A stretch of 11,290 bases of DNA from Lachnospiraceae bacterium (GTDB lineage Bacteria > Bacillota > Clostridia > Lachnospirales > Lachnospiraceae), in NCBI GenBank assembly GCA_015258065.1, contig JABZIZ010000032.1, positions 1-11,290 of the forward strand, read 5' to 3'. The position numbers were made by a program, and so were the translations under genes. Below are positions 1-6,768 of this stretch, piece after piece. Numbering within the stretch: the stretch's first letter is position 1; each line of letters starts with the position of its first letter. The notes beneath the pieces were generated by a model. The model searched no databases. It was given only the letters and a program-made list of their open reading frames with translations, and had not been told where the DNA came from.

Positions 1-73
1 GTTTATCGGCTTCTGATCCTAGGATGCAGCAATCGTGTTTATCCTTTGCAACATCGATACCAACATAGATCAT
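1..73 (-). CDS. IS110-family transposase, N-terminal fragment (runs off window)
   Basis: The minus strand encodes 24 codons, MIYVGIDVAKDKHDCCILGS and onward, open to the window edge. This is the typical start of IS110-family DEDD transposases, whose RuvC-like domain begins with VGIDVAKxxH; Asp7 would be the first catalytic acidic residue. The family inserts circular DNA into a target chosen by a bridge RNA, without terminal inverted repeats. An AAGGAGG ribosome site lies at 89-83 (minus). It is 9 nt from the ATG at 73 but only 3 nt from an in-frame ATG at 79, so 73 is preferred. The Tnp_20 domain and catalytic Ser lie outside the window. Seen: the N-terminal motif and ribosome site. Known: family mechanism. 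Family call is confident; integrity of the whole gene is unknown. Confidence 0.85.
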   Translation of the reverse strand, partial: MIYVGIDVAKDKHDCCILGSEADK

Positions 74-99
74 ACACATGATCCTCCTTAAAAGTATTT

Positions 100-304
100 G
101 ACGCTGTATTGGATCCACAGGGCTCTCTGCCGATGTAACCTCGTTCTACATAAACCGTCATGCGGTATCTAACTGATTAACACTTTGACAAAGAGGCTGT
201 GGTTGGAGCCTTTCTTAAACCGTCTATGCGGTAGGAGGTTGAACCAATCCACAGCATCTTCAACAGCATACCCTATACCTTAGAACAGGTAAAGAATGGG
301 TATG
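100..304 (-). ncRNA. Putative IS110 bridge RNA
   Basis: On the minus strand this stretch folds as expected for a bridge RNA. It starts with a 5' stem-loop (304-267: CATACCC/GGGTATG outer stem, TACC/GGTA inner). Loop 1 has a basal stem of 255-249 with 202-196 (GCTGTGG/CCACAGC), extended by TTGG 247-244 with CCAA 206-203. Its internal loop strands are 243-233 and 218-207, and it ends in an ACCG/CGGT hairpin (232-229 with 222-219). Loop 2 repeats the ACCG/CGGT hairpin (166-163 with 157-154), flanked by 180-167 and 153-139. A GGC/GCC hairpin and a CTGT/ACAG pair follow before the transposase ribosome site. Two internal loops with twin capped hairpins match the target-binding and donor-binding loops known for IS110 bridge RNAs. 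The 3' end is approximate. Confidence 0.7.
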
Positions 305-309
305 ACTAT

Positions 310-315
310 ATAATA
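310..315 (-). promoter_or_regulatory. Lone -10 box of the bridge RNA promoter
   Basis: Minus-strand TATTAT at 315-310 lies 6-7 nt before the predicted 5' stem-loop of the bridge RNA (304). No acceptable -35 box exists 16-18 bp upstream in the flanking chromosome (CTCCAG at 338-333). In IS110 elements the promoter is known to be rebuilt at the RE-LE junction of the excised circle, with the right end supplying the -35. A -10 without a -35 at the left end fits that arrangement. The short box alone is weak evidence. Confidence 0.4.
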
Positions 316-349
316 CGAGGAGATAGACGCAACTGGAGGGTCTTTTTTC

Positions 350-378
350 TTGACTTTTGATATTTAACGTGATAAAGT
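350..378 (+). promoter_or_regulatory. oppB operon promoter
   Basis: TTGACT (350-355), a 17-bp spacer and TAAAGT (373-378) form a plausible sigma-A promoter about 90 bp before the oppB start. It lies just outside the proposed IS110 end, so the insertion did not remove it. The T-run at 342-348 resembles an UP-like element. A different -10 (TATAAT, 309-314) exists on this strand but has no -35. Confidence 0.5.
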
Positions 379-409
379 ATTGAAGCAATAAAACCTTTTG
401 GTTACAAGA

Positions 410-468
410 AGACGGTTCGTAATGAGGGATCCGAGTTTGAACTGCCGTCTGAACGGGAGGAGGAACCG
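410..468 (+). promoter_or_regulatory. Structured 5' leader of oppB with alternative pairings
   Basis: AGACGGTTC (410-418) pairs with GAACTGCCGTCT (439-450), apart from a small bulge, and forms a hairpin ending 5 nt before the ribosome site (456-463). CGGTTC (413-418) could instead pair with GAACCG (463-468), which overlaps the end of the ribosome site and the gap before the TTG start. The two pairings exclude each other, so the leader could tune oppB translation. No known riboswitch class is recognised. Confidence 0.3.
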
Positions 469-470
469 TT

Positions 471-1382
471 TTGATCAAATACATCCTGAAGCGTGTTTTG
501 CTGGCTGCGCTTACGCTGTTTCTGATTTGCTTCATCACCTTTTTTGCGATGAATGCCATTCCGGGCGGACCGTTTAACGGAGAGAAGGCGAAATCCGAGG
601 CGGTCATGAAGGTATTAAATGAACGCTACGGATTAGACCAGCCGGTCGGCGTGCAGTTTGTCAACTACATGAAGAATGCGTTGCACGGTTATTTCGGTGT
701 CTCCCTGAAGAACGGAAGAGGAATTTCGCAAACCATTGCAGAATCCTTCGCCGTAAGCGCAAAGATCGGCGGAATTGCAGTCATTGTGGCGCTGATCTTC
801 GGACTGATTCTGGGCTGCGTGGCAGCTCTAAACCGCAATCACTGGCCGGATCATATCATTATTTTCTTCGTCACTCTGTTTACGGCAATGCCATCCTTTG
901 TGGCAGCGTCCTTCCTGCTCCTGGTGTTCTGTCTTCAGTTGGAGTGGGTTCCGGTCTGGAGCACGCAGAATCCGAGCATCCTGCTTCCGGTGTTTGCACT
1001 GTCGCTATCGCCCATGTCCTACATCACGAGGCTGACCAAAACCTCCATGCTGGATGCACTGGGGCAGGATTACGTGCGGACGGCAAGAGCGAAGGGACTT
1101 CGTCCGGTGAAGGTGATTTTTGTTCATACACTGAGAAACGCACTGATTCCCGTCATAACCTATGTGGGTCCCCTGACGGCTGCCATTTTAACCGGTTCCC
1201 TGGTGGTCGAGAAGATTTTTACCATCGGAGGATTGGGGTCACAGTTTGTAGACAGCATTACCAATCGGGATTATCCCATGGTGATGGGAACAACCATTTT
1301 CCTGGCTACCATTATGGTACTGATGAATCTGATCTCGGATATTCTCTATAAAGTAGTCGATCCCCGAATCAAACTGGACTAA
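471..1382 (+). CDS. oppB: Oligopeptide ABC transporter permease OppB
   Basis: Inner channel subunit of the oligopeptide importer in the cytoplasmic membrane. The 303-residue length matches the family (about 305). It opens with a hydrophobic helix (residues 8-30) followed by the periplasmic NAIPGGPF segment usual in OppB/DppB. The ABC-coupling EAA loop is at about 200-221 (DYVRTARAKG then a conserved HTLRNALIP), and the protein ends with the family-typical VDPRIKLD. The start is TTG at 471, chosen because GGAGGAGG (456-463) lies 7 nt upstream and the product begins exactly as family members do (MIKYILKRVL). It is first in the operon, 68 bp before oppC. The exact peptide class is inferred; a dipeptide or nickel-type relative is possible but the five-gene order favours Opp. 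Confidence 0.92.
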   Translation: MIKYILKRVLLAALTLFLICFITFFAMNAIPGGPFNGEKAKSEAVMKVLNERYGLDQPVGVQFVNYMKNALHGYFGVSLKNGRGISQTIAESFAVSAKIGGIAVIVALIFGLILGCVAALNRNHWPDHIIIFFVTLFTAMPSFVAASFLLLVFCLQLEWVPVWSTQNPSILLPVFALSLSPMSYITRLTKTSMLDALGQDYVRTARAKGLRPVKVIFVHTLRNALIPVITYVGPLTAAILTGSLVVEKIFTIGGLGSQFVDSITNRDYPMVMGTTIFLATIMVLMNLISDILYKVVDPRIKLD

Positions 1383-1450
1383 CGACAAAGGAACCGTCAC
1401 CAAGGATAAGCACAGAAGCCCGGTCACAAAGCAAACGGCAGGAGTGATAG

Positions 1451-2530
1451 ATGAATCCCAATATGGAAATTCCAACACCGAAGAAAAATCCCTTCAGCGC
1501 ACAGATGGATCTTTCGAAGTTTGAGAAAGCCAGCGAGGAAGAAAAGAAACAGCAGGATGTCATGGCGCAGTCCAGTACCTTTTTCAGGGACGGAATGAAA
1601 AAACTGCTTCGCAATCCTCTGGCGGTGCTCTCGTTGCTCATTCTGATTTTTGTCATCGTGCTGATGATCATTACCCCCAGAATGGTGCCTTATTCTTATT
1701 CACAGATCATTACCGTGGGAGGTCAGAGAGACAAGGCGGCAGCCAATCTGAAACCCTTTGAATATTCCGAGAAAGAGCAGGCTTATATGCAGGAGACGGG
1801 AGAAAAGCTTTTCCCGCACATCCTGGGCACCGACGAACTTTGCAGGGATTATTTTATCCGTGTGGTGTATGGCACGAGAGTCTCGTTCTTAGTGGGGTTC
1901 TTCGCCTCCCTCATGGTGCTTGCGATCGGTACGCTCTACGGCTCTATTTCGGGTTATGCCGGAGGCAGGACGGATCTGATTATGATGCGGATCGTGGATA
2001 TCATTTACTCTCTTCCGGATTTGCTGATCATCATTCTGTTATCGGTTGTCTTTCGGGAAACAGGGAACTTTTCCAAAATCCCTCTGATCGGCGGACTGGG
2101 CACCAATATGGTATCGATGTTCATCGTCTTTGCGCTTCTTTATTGGGTTGGCATGGCAAGACTGGTGAGAGGGCAGATTTTGCAAATCAAGCAGAATGAA
2201 TACGTTCTGGCGGCAAAGTCGATCGGCGCTTCTTCCGGCAGAATCATCCGAAAGCACATTCTGCCGAACTGTCTCAGCGTCATCATCATTACCACTGCGC
2301 AGCAGATTCCGTCCGCGATCTTTACGGAATCCTACCTGTCCTTCCTCGGACTGGGCGTGGCGCTGCCGATGCCCTCGCTCGGCTCCCTGGCCAATACCGC
2401 AAGGAGCGGGATGCAGTCCTATCCATGGAAGCTGGTATTTCCGTCTGTCATGATCATTTTGATTGTGTTGGCGTTTAACCTGTTGGCGGATGCTCTGCGA
2501 GATGCTTTTGATCCGAAGTTGAGAAAATAA
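1451..2530 (+). CDS. oppC: Oligopeptide ABC transporter permease OppC
   Basis: Second membrane subunit, pairing with OppB. At 359 residues it is longer than the common 300. The extra length is a charged N-terminal cytoplasmic tail (residues 1-48) and an external segment between helix 1 (about 56-74) and the HILGTDELCRDYFIRVVYG motif, which is the classic OppC LGTDxxGRD signature with Cys in place of Gly. The EAA loop is at 250-273 (EYVLAAKSIGASSGRIIRKH), and the C-terminus is ADALRDAFDPKLRK, typical of the family. AGGAG at 1440-1444 precedes the ATG by 6 nt. The oppB gap carries no terminator, so the genes are cotranscribed. Family call is secure. Confidence 0.92.
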   Translation: MNPNMEIPTPKKNPFSAQMDLSKFEKASEEEKKQQDVMAQSSTFFRDGMKKLLRNPLAVLSLLILIFVIVLMIITPRMVPYSYSQIITVGGQRDKAAANLKPFEYSEKEQAYMQETGEKLFPHILGTDELCRDYFIRVVYGTRVSFLVGFFASLMVLAIGTLYGSISGYAGGRTDLIMMRIVDIIYSLPDLLIIILLSVVFRETGNFSKIPLIGGLGTNMVSMFIVFALLYWVGMARLVRGQILQIKQNEYVLAAKSIGASSGRIIRKHILPNCLSVIIITTAQQIPSAIFTESYLSFLGLGVALPMPSLGSLANTARSGMQSYPWKLVFPSVMIILIVLAFNLLADALRDAFDPKLRK

Positions 2531-2628
2531 AACGGTTGGAGAATTTCTTTTTTACAGGAAAAGAAATGAAGAACCATCAGAAGCGCGACAAATTAGAATC
2601 GGGAACCATGAGAATAGAGGGAATGCAA

Positions 2629-3693
2629 ATGGAAACAGTAGCAGATCAGGCGGCAATGAAGCTGAAAGAAAACGAGGAAAGTCCCCTCCTTTCCGTGAGA
2701 AATCTTCACACCTCTTTTTTTACCGACTCGGGAGAAGTGAAGGCGGTGAACGGAGTCTCGTTTAATCTTCCGAAGGGGAAGATCCTTGGTGTGGTAGGAG
2801 AGTCCGGCTCCGGGAAGTCTGTCACCGCCTACTCCATCATGCAGATTCTGGCGGATACCGGACGGGTGGTAGAAGGAGAGATTCTTTTTAAGGGAGAGAA
2901 CATTCTCGAATATTCCAGAAACCAGATGGATCATTTTCGGGGAGAGAAGGTTTCCATCATTTTCCAGGACCCGATGACCAGCTTGAACCCGGTCTTTACC
3001 GTGGGCTGGCAGCTGAGGGAATCGTTAAAGCTGCATACCAAATATAAAACGAAAAAGGCGGCAACGGAGAGAGCCATCGAGCTTTTGGAGATGGTAGGGG
3101 TCAACGAGCCGAAGAAGCGGATTCGTCAATATCCCTTTGAGCTGTCCGGCGGGATGCGGCAGCGTGTGATGATCGCGATGGCGCTTGCCTGCGAACCGGA
3201 TATCCTGATTGCGGATGAGCCGACGACGGCGCTGGATGTGACGATTCAGGCACAGATTCTGGAGCTGATGCAGGAATTGCAAAAGAAGATCGGGATGTCC
3301 ATTATCCTGGTCACCCACGATCTGGGCGTGATCGCCTCCATGTGTGATGAAATCATCGTGATGTATGGCGGGCGTGTCTGTGAAAGAGGGACGGCGGACG
3401 ATATTTTTTACCGGCCGTATCATGAATATACCAAGGGACTGTTGCGATCGGTGCCCAATATCAACAACATGAATGAGAAGCTGGTGCCGATTGGCGGCTC
3501 GCCGATCAATCTGTTAAATATGCCGAAGGGCTGTGCGTTTTGCGCCAGGTGCGATATGGCAATGAAAATCTGTCTGACCGAGGTTCCGAAGGAAGAAGTC
3601 ACGCCGGACGGACATTATGCTTCCTGCTGGCTGAATGTGAAAAAGCGTTTGGAAGAAGAGAGAGAAACAGCAAGGGCGGCAACCTCCTCATGA
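2629..3693 (+). CDS. oppD: Oligopeptide ABC transporter ATP-binding protein OppD
   Basis: One of the two cytoplasmic ATPases that drive peptide import. Counting from the ATG at 2629 (354 residues): Walker A GESGSGKS 57-64, Q-loop within IIFQDPMTSLNP, signature LSGGMRQ 172-178, Walker B LIADE 193-197 and switch His230. The C-terminal oligopeptide-transporter domain carries a four-Cys pattern (GCAFCARC, then two further Cys), like the [4Fe-4S]-binding extension described for DppD. The start is uncertain. An in-frame ATG at 2566 has a weak AGGA site and a TTG at 2536 would reach back almost to oppC. 2629 is chosen for the AGAGGGA at 2615-2621 and because conserved sequence begins at LLSVRNLHTSF. 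Function is secure. Confidence 0.9.
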   Translation: METVADQAAMKLKENEESPLLSVRNLHTSFFTDSGEVKAVNGVSFNLPKGKILGVVGESGSGKSVTAYSIMQILADTGRVVEGEILFKGENILEYSRNQMDHFRGEKVSIIFQDPMTSLNPVFTVGWQLRESLKLHTKYKTKKAATERAIELLEMVGVNEPKKRIRQYPFELSGGMRQRVMIAMALACEPDILIADEPTTALDVTIQAQILELMQELQKKIGMSIILVTHDLGVIASMCDEIIVMYGGRVCERGTADDIFYRPYHEYTKGLLRSVPNINNMNEKLVPIGGSPINLLNMPKGCAFCARCDMAMKICLTEVPKEEVTPDGHYASCWLNVKKRLEEERETARAATSS

Positions 3694-3748
3694 AAGCGGC
3701 ACGTACAGCCGGGAAATACGATCGTTACATCATACGGAAGGGTAAACG

Positions 3749-4726
3749 ATGACAGAAGAGAACAAGAAAACCGGGAATCTCGTAGAGGTTCGGAATTTGA
3801 AAATGTACTTTCCGGTACGGACGGGAACCTTCGGCACGAAGCCGTTAAAGGCGGTGGACGGAGTGAGCTTCCATATCGGCGCCGGTGAGACACTGGGACT
3901 GGTGGGAGAATCGGGTTGTGGCAAGACAACGGTGGGACGAACCCTTCTGCGTTTGTACAAACCGACCGGTGGAGAATTTATCTTCGACGGAGAGAAGGTC
4001 ACAGACAAAAACATCCACTCCTATCGCAAGCGGATGCAGATGGTCTTTCAGGATCCCTATTCCAGCCTGAATCCGCGTATGATTGTCGAAGATATCATCG
4101 GAGAACCACTGGATGTACATCGCCTTTATCATTCCAGGAAGGAAAGGCATGAGAGAGTGCTGCACCTGATGGAGTTGGTAGGACTCAATGCGGAGCATGC
4201 GACCCGCTATGCCCACGAATTTTCGGGAGGGCAGAGGCAGAGGATCGGCATTGCGAGAGCCCTGGCGGTGAAGCCGGATTTCATTGTCTGCGATGAACCG
4301 GTTTCGGCACTGGACGTCTCCATTCAGGCACAGGTCATCAATATGTTTGAAGAACTGCAGGAAAAGCTTGGGGTGGCTTATCTCTTCATCGCCCACGACC
4401 TGCTCGTGGTACATCATATTTCCAAGCGAATTGCAGTCATGTATCTGGGGAAAATCGTAGAAATCGCAGATGCCGATGAACTGAATACGCATCCGATTCA
4501 TCCTTATACCTTGAGCCTTCTATCGGCGGTGCCCGTGCCTGATCCGGTAACGGCAAGGGCGTCCAAGAGGATCATCCTGGAGGGGGATGTACCTTCTCCT
4601 CTTCACATGCCAAGCGGCTGTCCTTTCAGAACCAGATGCCGCTATGCCACGGAGCAGTGTGCAAGAGAGTGTCCCGAGCTGACCGACAGAGGGCATGGAC
4701 ACATGGTCGCCTGCTTCGAGAAATAG
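3749..4726 (+). CDS. oppF: Oligopeptide ABC transporter ATP-binding protein OppF
   Basis: Partner ATPase of OppD; the two form the nucleotide-binding heterodimer beneath OppB/OppC. The 325 residues hold Walker A GESGCGKT 53-60, Q-loop MVFQDPYSSLNP, signature FSGGQRQ 158-164, Walker B FIVCDE 178-183 and switch His216. The C-terminal domain again has the four-Cys pattern (GCPFRTRC, then Cys near RYATEQC, REC and VAC), the putative Fe-S extension. GGAAGGG (3736-3742) precedes the ATG. The 55-bp gap after oppD has no terminator. The FPVRTG stretch between the first beta strand and Walker A is typical of OppF rather than OppD. Both ATPase sites look intact. Confidence 0.92.
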   Translation: MTEENKKTGNLVEVRNLKMYFPVRTGTFGTKPLKAVDGVSFHIGAGETLGLVGESGCGKTTVGRTLLRLYKPTGGEFIFDGEKVTDKNIHSYRKRMQMVFQDPYSSLNPRMIVEDIIGEPLDVHRLYHSRKERHERVLHLMELVGLNAEHATRYAHEFSGGQRQRIGIARALAVKPDFIVCDEPVSALDVSIQAQVINMFEELQEKLGVAYLFIAHDLLVVHHISKRIAVMYLGKIVEIADADELNTHPIHPYTLSLLSAVPVPDPVTARASKRIILEGDVPSPLHMPSGCPFRTRCRYATEQCARECPELTDRGHGHMVACFEK

Positions 4727-4805
4727 TTTTTTTGAAAAAAGAACATCGCTTACCGTTTGGGTTATTTCCGGCTTCGTCCGTGAAATAGAGCAAGGAAGGA
4801 AAATA

Positions 4806-4820
4806 GGAGCGAAACGCTCC
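4806..4820 (+). promoter_or_regulatory. Hairpin directly before the oppA ribosome site
   Basis: GGAGCG (4806-4811) and CGCTCC (4815-4820) form a tight stem-loop that ends 4 nt before the AGGAGG site (4825-4830) of oppA. The 111-bp oppF-oppA gap has no clear terminator and no convincing promoter. A stem here could stabilise a processed oppA transcript, which would suit a binding protein needed in excess over the membrane subunits. That role is inference. Confidence 0.35.
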
Positions 4821-4837
4821 GGACAGGAGGATAGGTT

Positions 4838-6598
4838 ATGAAAAAGAAGTTGCTGGCACTGTTTCTGATGGGTGCAATGGTCAGCTCCATGTTGGCCGGC
4901 TGCGGCTCGGAACAGAAGGACACAGCTGCAAAAACAGGGGGAGATGAGGCTGCTACTGCAGGCGCATCTGCTTCAGGGGCAGCAGGCGCATCCGGGAAAT
5001 CCGCTCCCGACTGGACGGCTTATACCAAGCTGATCAAGGAGATCTACAAAGATACGGACATGGTAGACCGTGAAGCCAAGATGCATGAGGCGGAAGACAT
5101 GCTGATGGACACGGGTGCGGTCATGCCGCTCTATTATTACAATGATCTCTATCTGTTGAACACTGCTTTTACCGGCGATTACTCGAATGTCTTTGGCTAT
5201 AAATATTTCATGCATGTGAAAAAAGACGGAAAGAATGCCAAGGTCATGAGATTGAATCTGGCGTCCGAACCGGACCATCTGGATCCGGCGTTAAATACGA
5301 CGGCAGACGGCGGGTGTCTTGCACTCAACAGCTTTGCAGGACTCTATACCTATGACAAAGATGGGAAACTGGTACCCGAACTGGCAGACGGAGAGCCGGA
5401 AGTTTCGGAAGACGGCACACAGTATACCGTCAAGGTAAAAAAAGGACTGAAGTGGTCAGACGGCTCCGGCCTGAATGCCAATGACTTCGTCTATTCCTGG
5501 CAGCGTGCCGCGGATCCGAAAACGGGAGCGGACTATGCTTACCTCTTCGATGTATTTGCCAAGGATGCAGATGGGAAGTTGAAAGTAGAAGCCAAGGACG
5601 ACAATACCATTACCTTCACCCTGGCTGCTCCCTGCAGCTATATGGTGGGACTGATGGCATTCCCGACCTTCCTTCCTGTGCAGAAGAAGGCGGTGGAAGC
5701 GGCCGACAAGGACGGCTCGAACCCGGGCGCATGGGCAATGGAAGCCGGTTTTGTGACCAACGGTGCCTACACCTTGAAGAGTTGGAAGCACAAGGAGTCC
5801 ATGGTTTATGTCAAGAATCCGAATTATTATGATGCGGACAATGTGACCGTGGATGAGTTGGACTTCATGCTCTCCGCTGACGACACGGCGATTCTGGCGG
5901 CTTATCAGGCGGGAAATCTGGACTTCGCCGATACGGTTCCGACCGGAGAAATCAAGAATCTGAAGAACAAACCGGATTTCCACGTGATTCCGAACCTCGG
6001 CACCTATTATGTAGCCTTTAACGTGAACAGCTCCATGTTTGACGGCATGACCACCGAACAGGCCAGCGATACCCGTAAGGCGCTCAGCAAGCTGATCGAT
6101 CGTCAATACATCATTGACACCATCGGACAGACCGAGCAGAAACTGGCGACCAGCTTCATTCCGCCGGCGATGAGCGACGGACATGGCGGCGAATTCAAGA
6201 AGAATGACGATGCTTACACCTACCCGGTCAAGGACGCGGTTGGCTATTATTCTCCGGATGTGGACGTAGACGGAGCGGTTGCACTTCTGAAAAAGGCGGG
6301 CTTCCAGTTTGACGACAACAACCAGCTCTCCGAGTCTACACCACTGCACATCAATTACCTGACGAATGACGGCACCGGTCACGTGGCGGTTGCACAGGCG
6401 CTGCAGCAGGATTTCTCTGCCATCGGCATTACGATGGATATCAATCAGGAAGACTGGCAGACCTTCCTTAACGACCGCAAACAGGGCAACTTTGATGTGG
6501 CTCGTGAAGGATGGCTGGCTGATTTCGATGATCCGATCAATATGTTAGACATGTTCCTTCCGGAATCCGGCAATAACGATTGCCAGCTGGGAAAATAA
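4838..6598 (+). CDS. oppA: Oligopeptide-binding lipoprotein OppA, circularly permuted
   Basis: Extracellular peptide receptor of the importer (SBP_bac_5 family), lipid-anchored by a signal peptide with lipobox LAGC (Cys22), followed by an Ala/Gly/Ser linker to residue 54. The segment order is abnormal. Residues 55-129 (SAPDWTAYTKLIKEIYKDT through FGYKYFMHVKK) carry motifs that normally end these proteins, including MHEAEDMLMDTGAVMPLYYY. The usual mature start, KVMRLNLASEPDHLDPALN, comes only at 135, and the remainder runs in normal order to GWLADFDDPINMLDMF and stops at GNNDCQLGK, where the displaced segment should follow. All parts seem present once, in frame, with a normal total length (586). 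Both family termini lie in lobe I of the fold, so the product may still fold. AGGAGG 4825-4830 supports the start. Family call secure; activity unknown. Confidence 0.88.
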   Translation: MKKKLLALFLMGAMVSSMLAGCGSEQKDTAAKTGGDEAATAGASASGAAGASGKSAPDWTAYTKLIKEIYKDTDMVDREAKMHEAEDMLMDTGAVMPLYYYNDLYLLNTAFTGDYSNVFGYKYFMHVKKDGKNAKVMRLNLASEPDHLDPALNTTADGGCLALNSFAGLYTYDKDGKLVPELADGEPEVSEDGTQYTVKVKKGLKWSDGSGLNANDFVYSWQRAADPKTGADYAYLFDVFAKDADGKLKVEAKDDNTITFTLAAPCSYMVGLMAFPTFLPVQKKAVEAADKDGSNPGAWAMEAGFVTNGAYTLKSWKHKESMVYVKNPNYYDADNVTVDELDFMLSADDTAILAAYQAGNLDFADTVPTGEIKNLKNKPDFHVIPNLGTYYVAFNVNSSMFDGMTTEQASDTRKALSKLIDRQYIIDTIGQTEQKLATSFIPPAMSDGHGGEFKKNDDAYTYPVKDAVGYYSPDVDVDGAVALLKKAGFQFDDNNQLSESTPLHINYLTNDGTGHVAVAQALQQDFSAIGITMDINQEDWQTFLNDRKQGNFDVAREGWLADFDDPINMLDMFLPESGNNDCQLGK

Positions 6599-6641
6599 AG
6601 CGGTCTGCTTCGTCAGGAAATAGGCGAAAGAGGATGTGGAA

Positions 6642-6684
6642 GTACCGTCGCGTTTCGGGGGAAACGTTTCACAGCGACAGGTAC
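6642..6684 (+). other. Stable stem structure in the oppA 3' untranslated region
   Basis: GTACC (6642-6646) pairs with GGTAC (6680-6684), GTCGC (6647-6651) with GCGAC (6674-6678), and CGTTTC (6651-6656) with GAAACG (6661-6666), giving a nearly continuous stem. No T-run follows, so it is not an intrinsic terminator by itself; the real terminator is 40 bp downstream. It may protect the operon transcript from 3' decay. The remaining gene-free sequence between oppA and the intron shows no other recognisable feature. Confidence 0.5.
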
Positions 6685-6722
6685 GAAACAGTATGAATAG
6701 AAGATAAACGGTTTTGCACATC

Positions 6723-6767
6723 AAGCCATCCGCCCTACTGTGAAAGACAGGGGGACGGGTGGCTTTT
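6723..6767 (+). terminator. Intrinsic terminator of the opp operon
   Basis: The left arm from AAGCCATCCGCCC (6723 on) pairs with the right arm GGGACGGGTGGCTT (to 6765), capped by an inner CTGT/ACAG stem. It is followed by TTTT (6764-6767) and then G. This is a long GC-rich stem with a short T-tract. The tract appears cut by the group II intron that begins at 6769: joining the flanks gives CTTTTG followed by TTGTC. Confidence 0.85.
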
Positions 6768-6768
6768 G

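Larger units (their letters stand above)
1..319 (-). mobile_element. Left end of an IS110-family insertion sequence
   Basis: This contains the transposase start (1-73) and its long 5' noncoding region, which is the layout of the IS110 group, where the bridge RNA lies upstream of the gene. The boundary near 318-319 is inferred. The predicted right donor guide (152-139 minus) pairs with minus 320-307, and a left target guide matches the flank through a CT dinucleotide at 319-318. No terminal inverted repeat or target duplication is expected in this family, so those cannot confirm the end. The element points away from the opp operon and stops about 30 bp before the oppB -35 box, leaving that promoter intact. 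Confidence 0.65.

Noticed and set aside
309..314. TATAAT as the -10 of an oppB promoter on the plus strand
   Set aside because: No -35 at a suitable distance, and the sequence lies inside the proposed IS end; TTGACT-17-TAAAGT further down is better.
260..607. 115-codon minus-strand frame crossing the oppB start
   Set aside because: It overlaps the oppB promoter, its leader and the IS end and resembles no protein I recognise.
4726..4740. T-run after oppF as a terminator
   Set aside because: No stem precedes the T-run, and oppA belongs to the same operon.
5456..6382. 308-codon minus-strand frame within oppA
   Set aside because: No recognisable domain or ribosome site; it mirrors the codon pattern of oppA.
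6599..6722. Riboswitch or tRNA in the gap after oppA
   Set aside because: Only the stem at 6642-6684 is evident; no known riboswitch core, cloverleaf or downstream gene on this side of the terminator to control.
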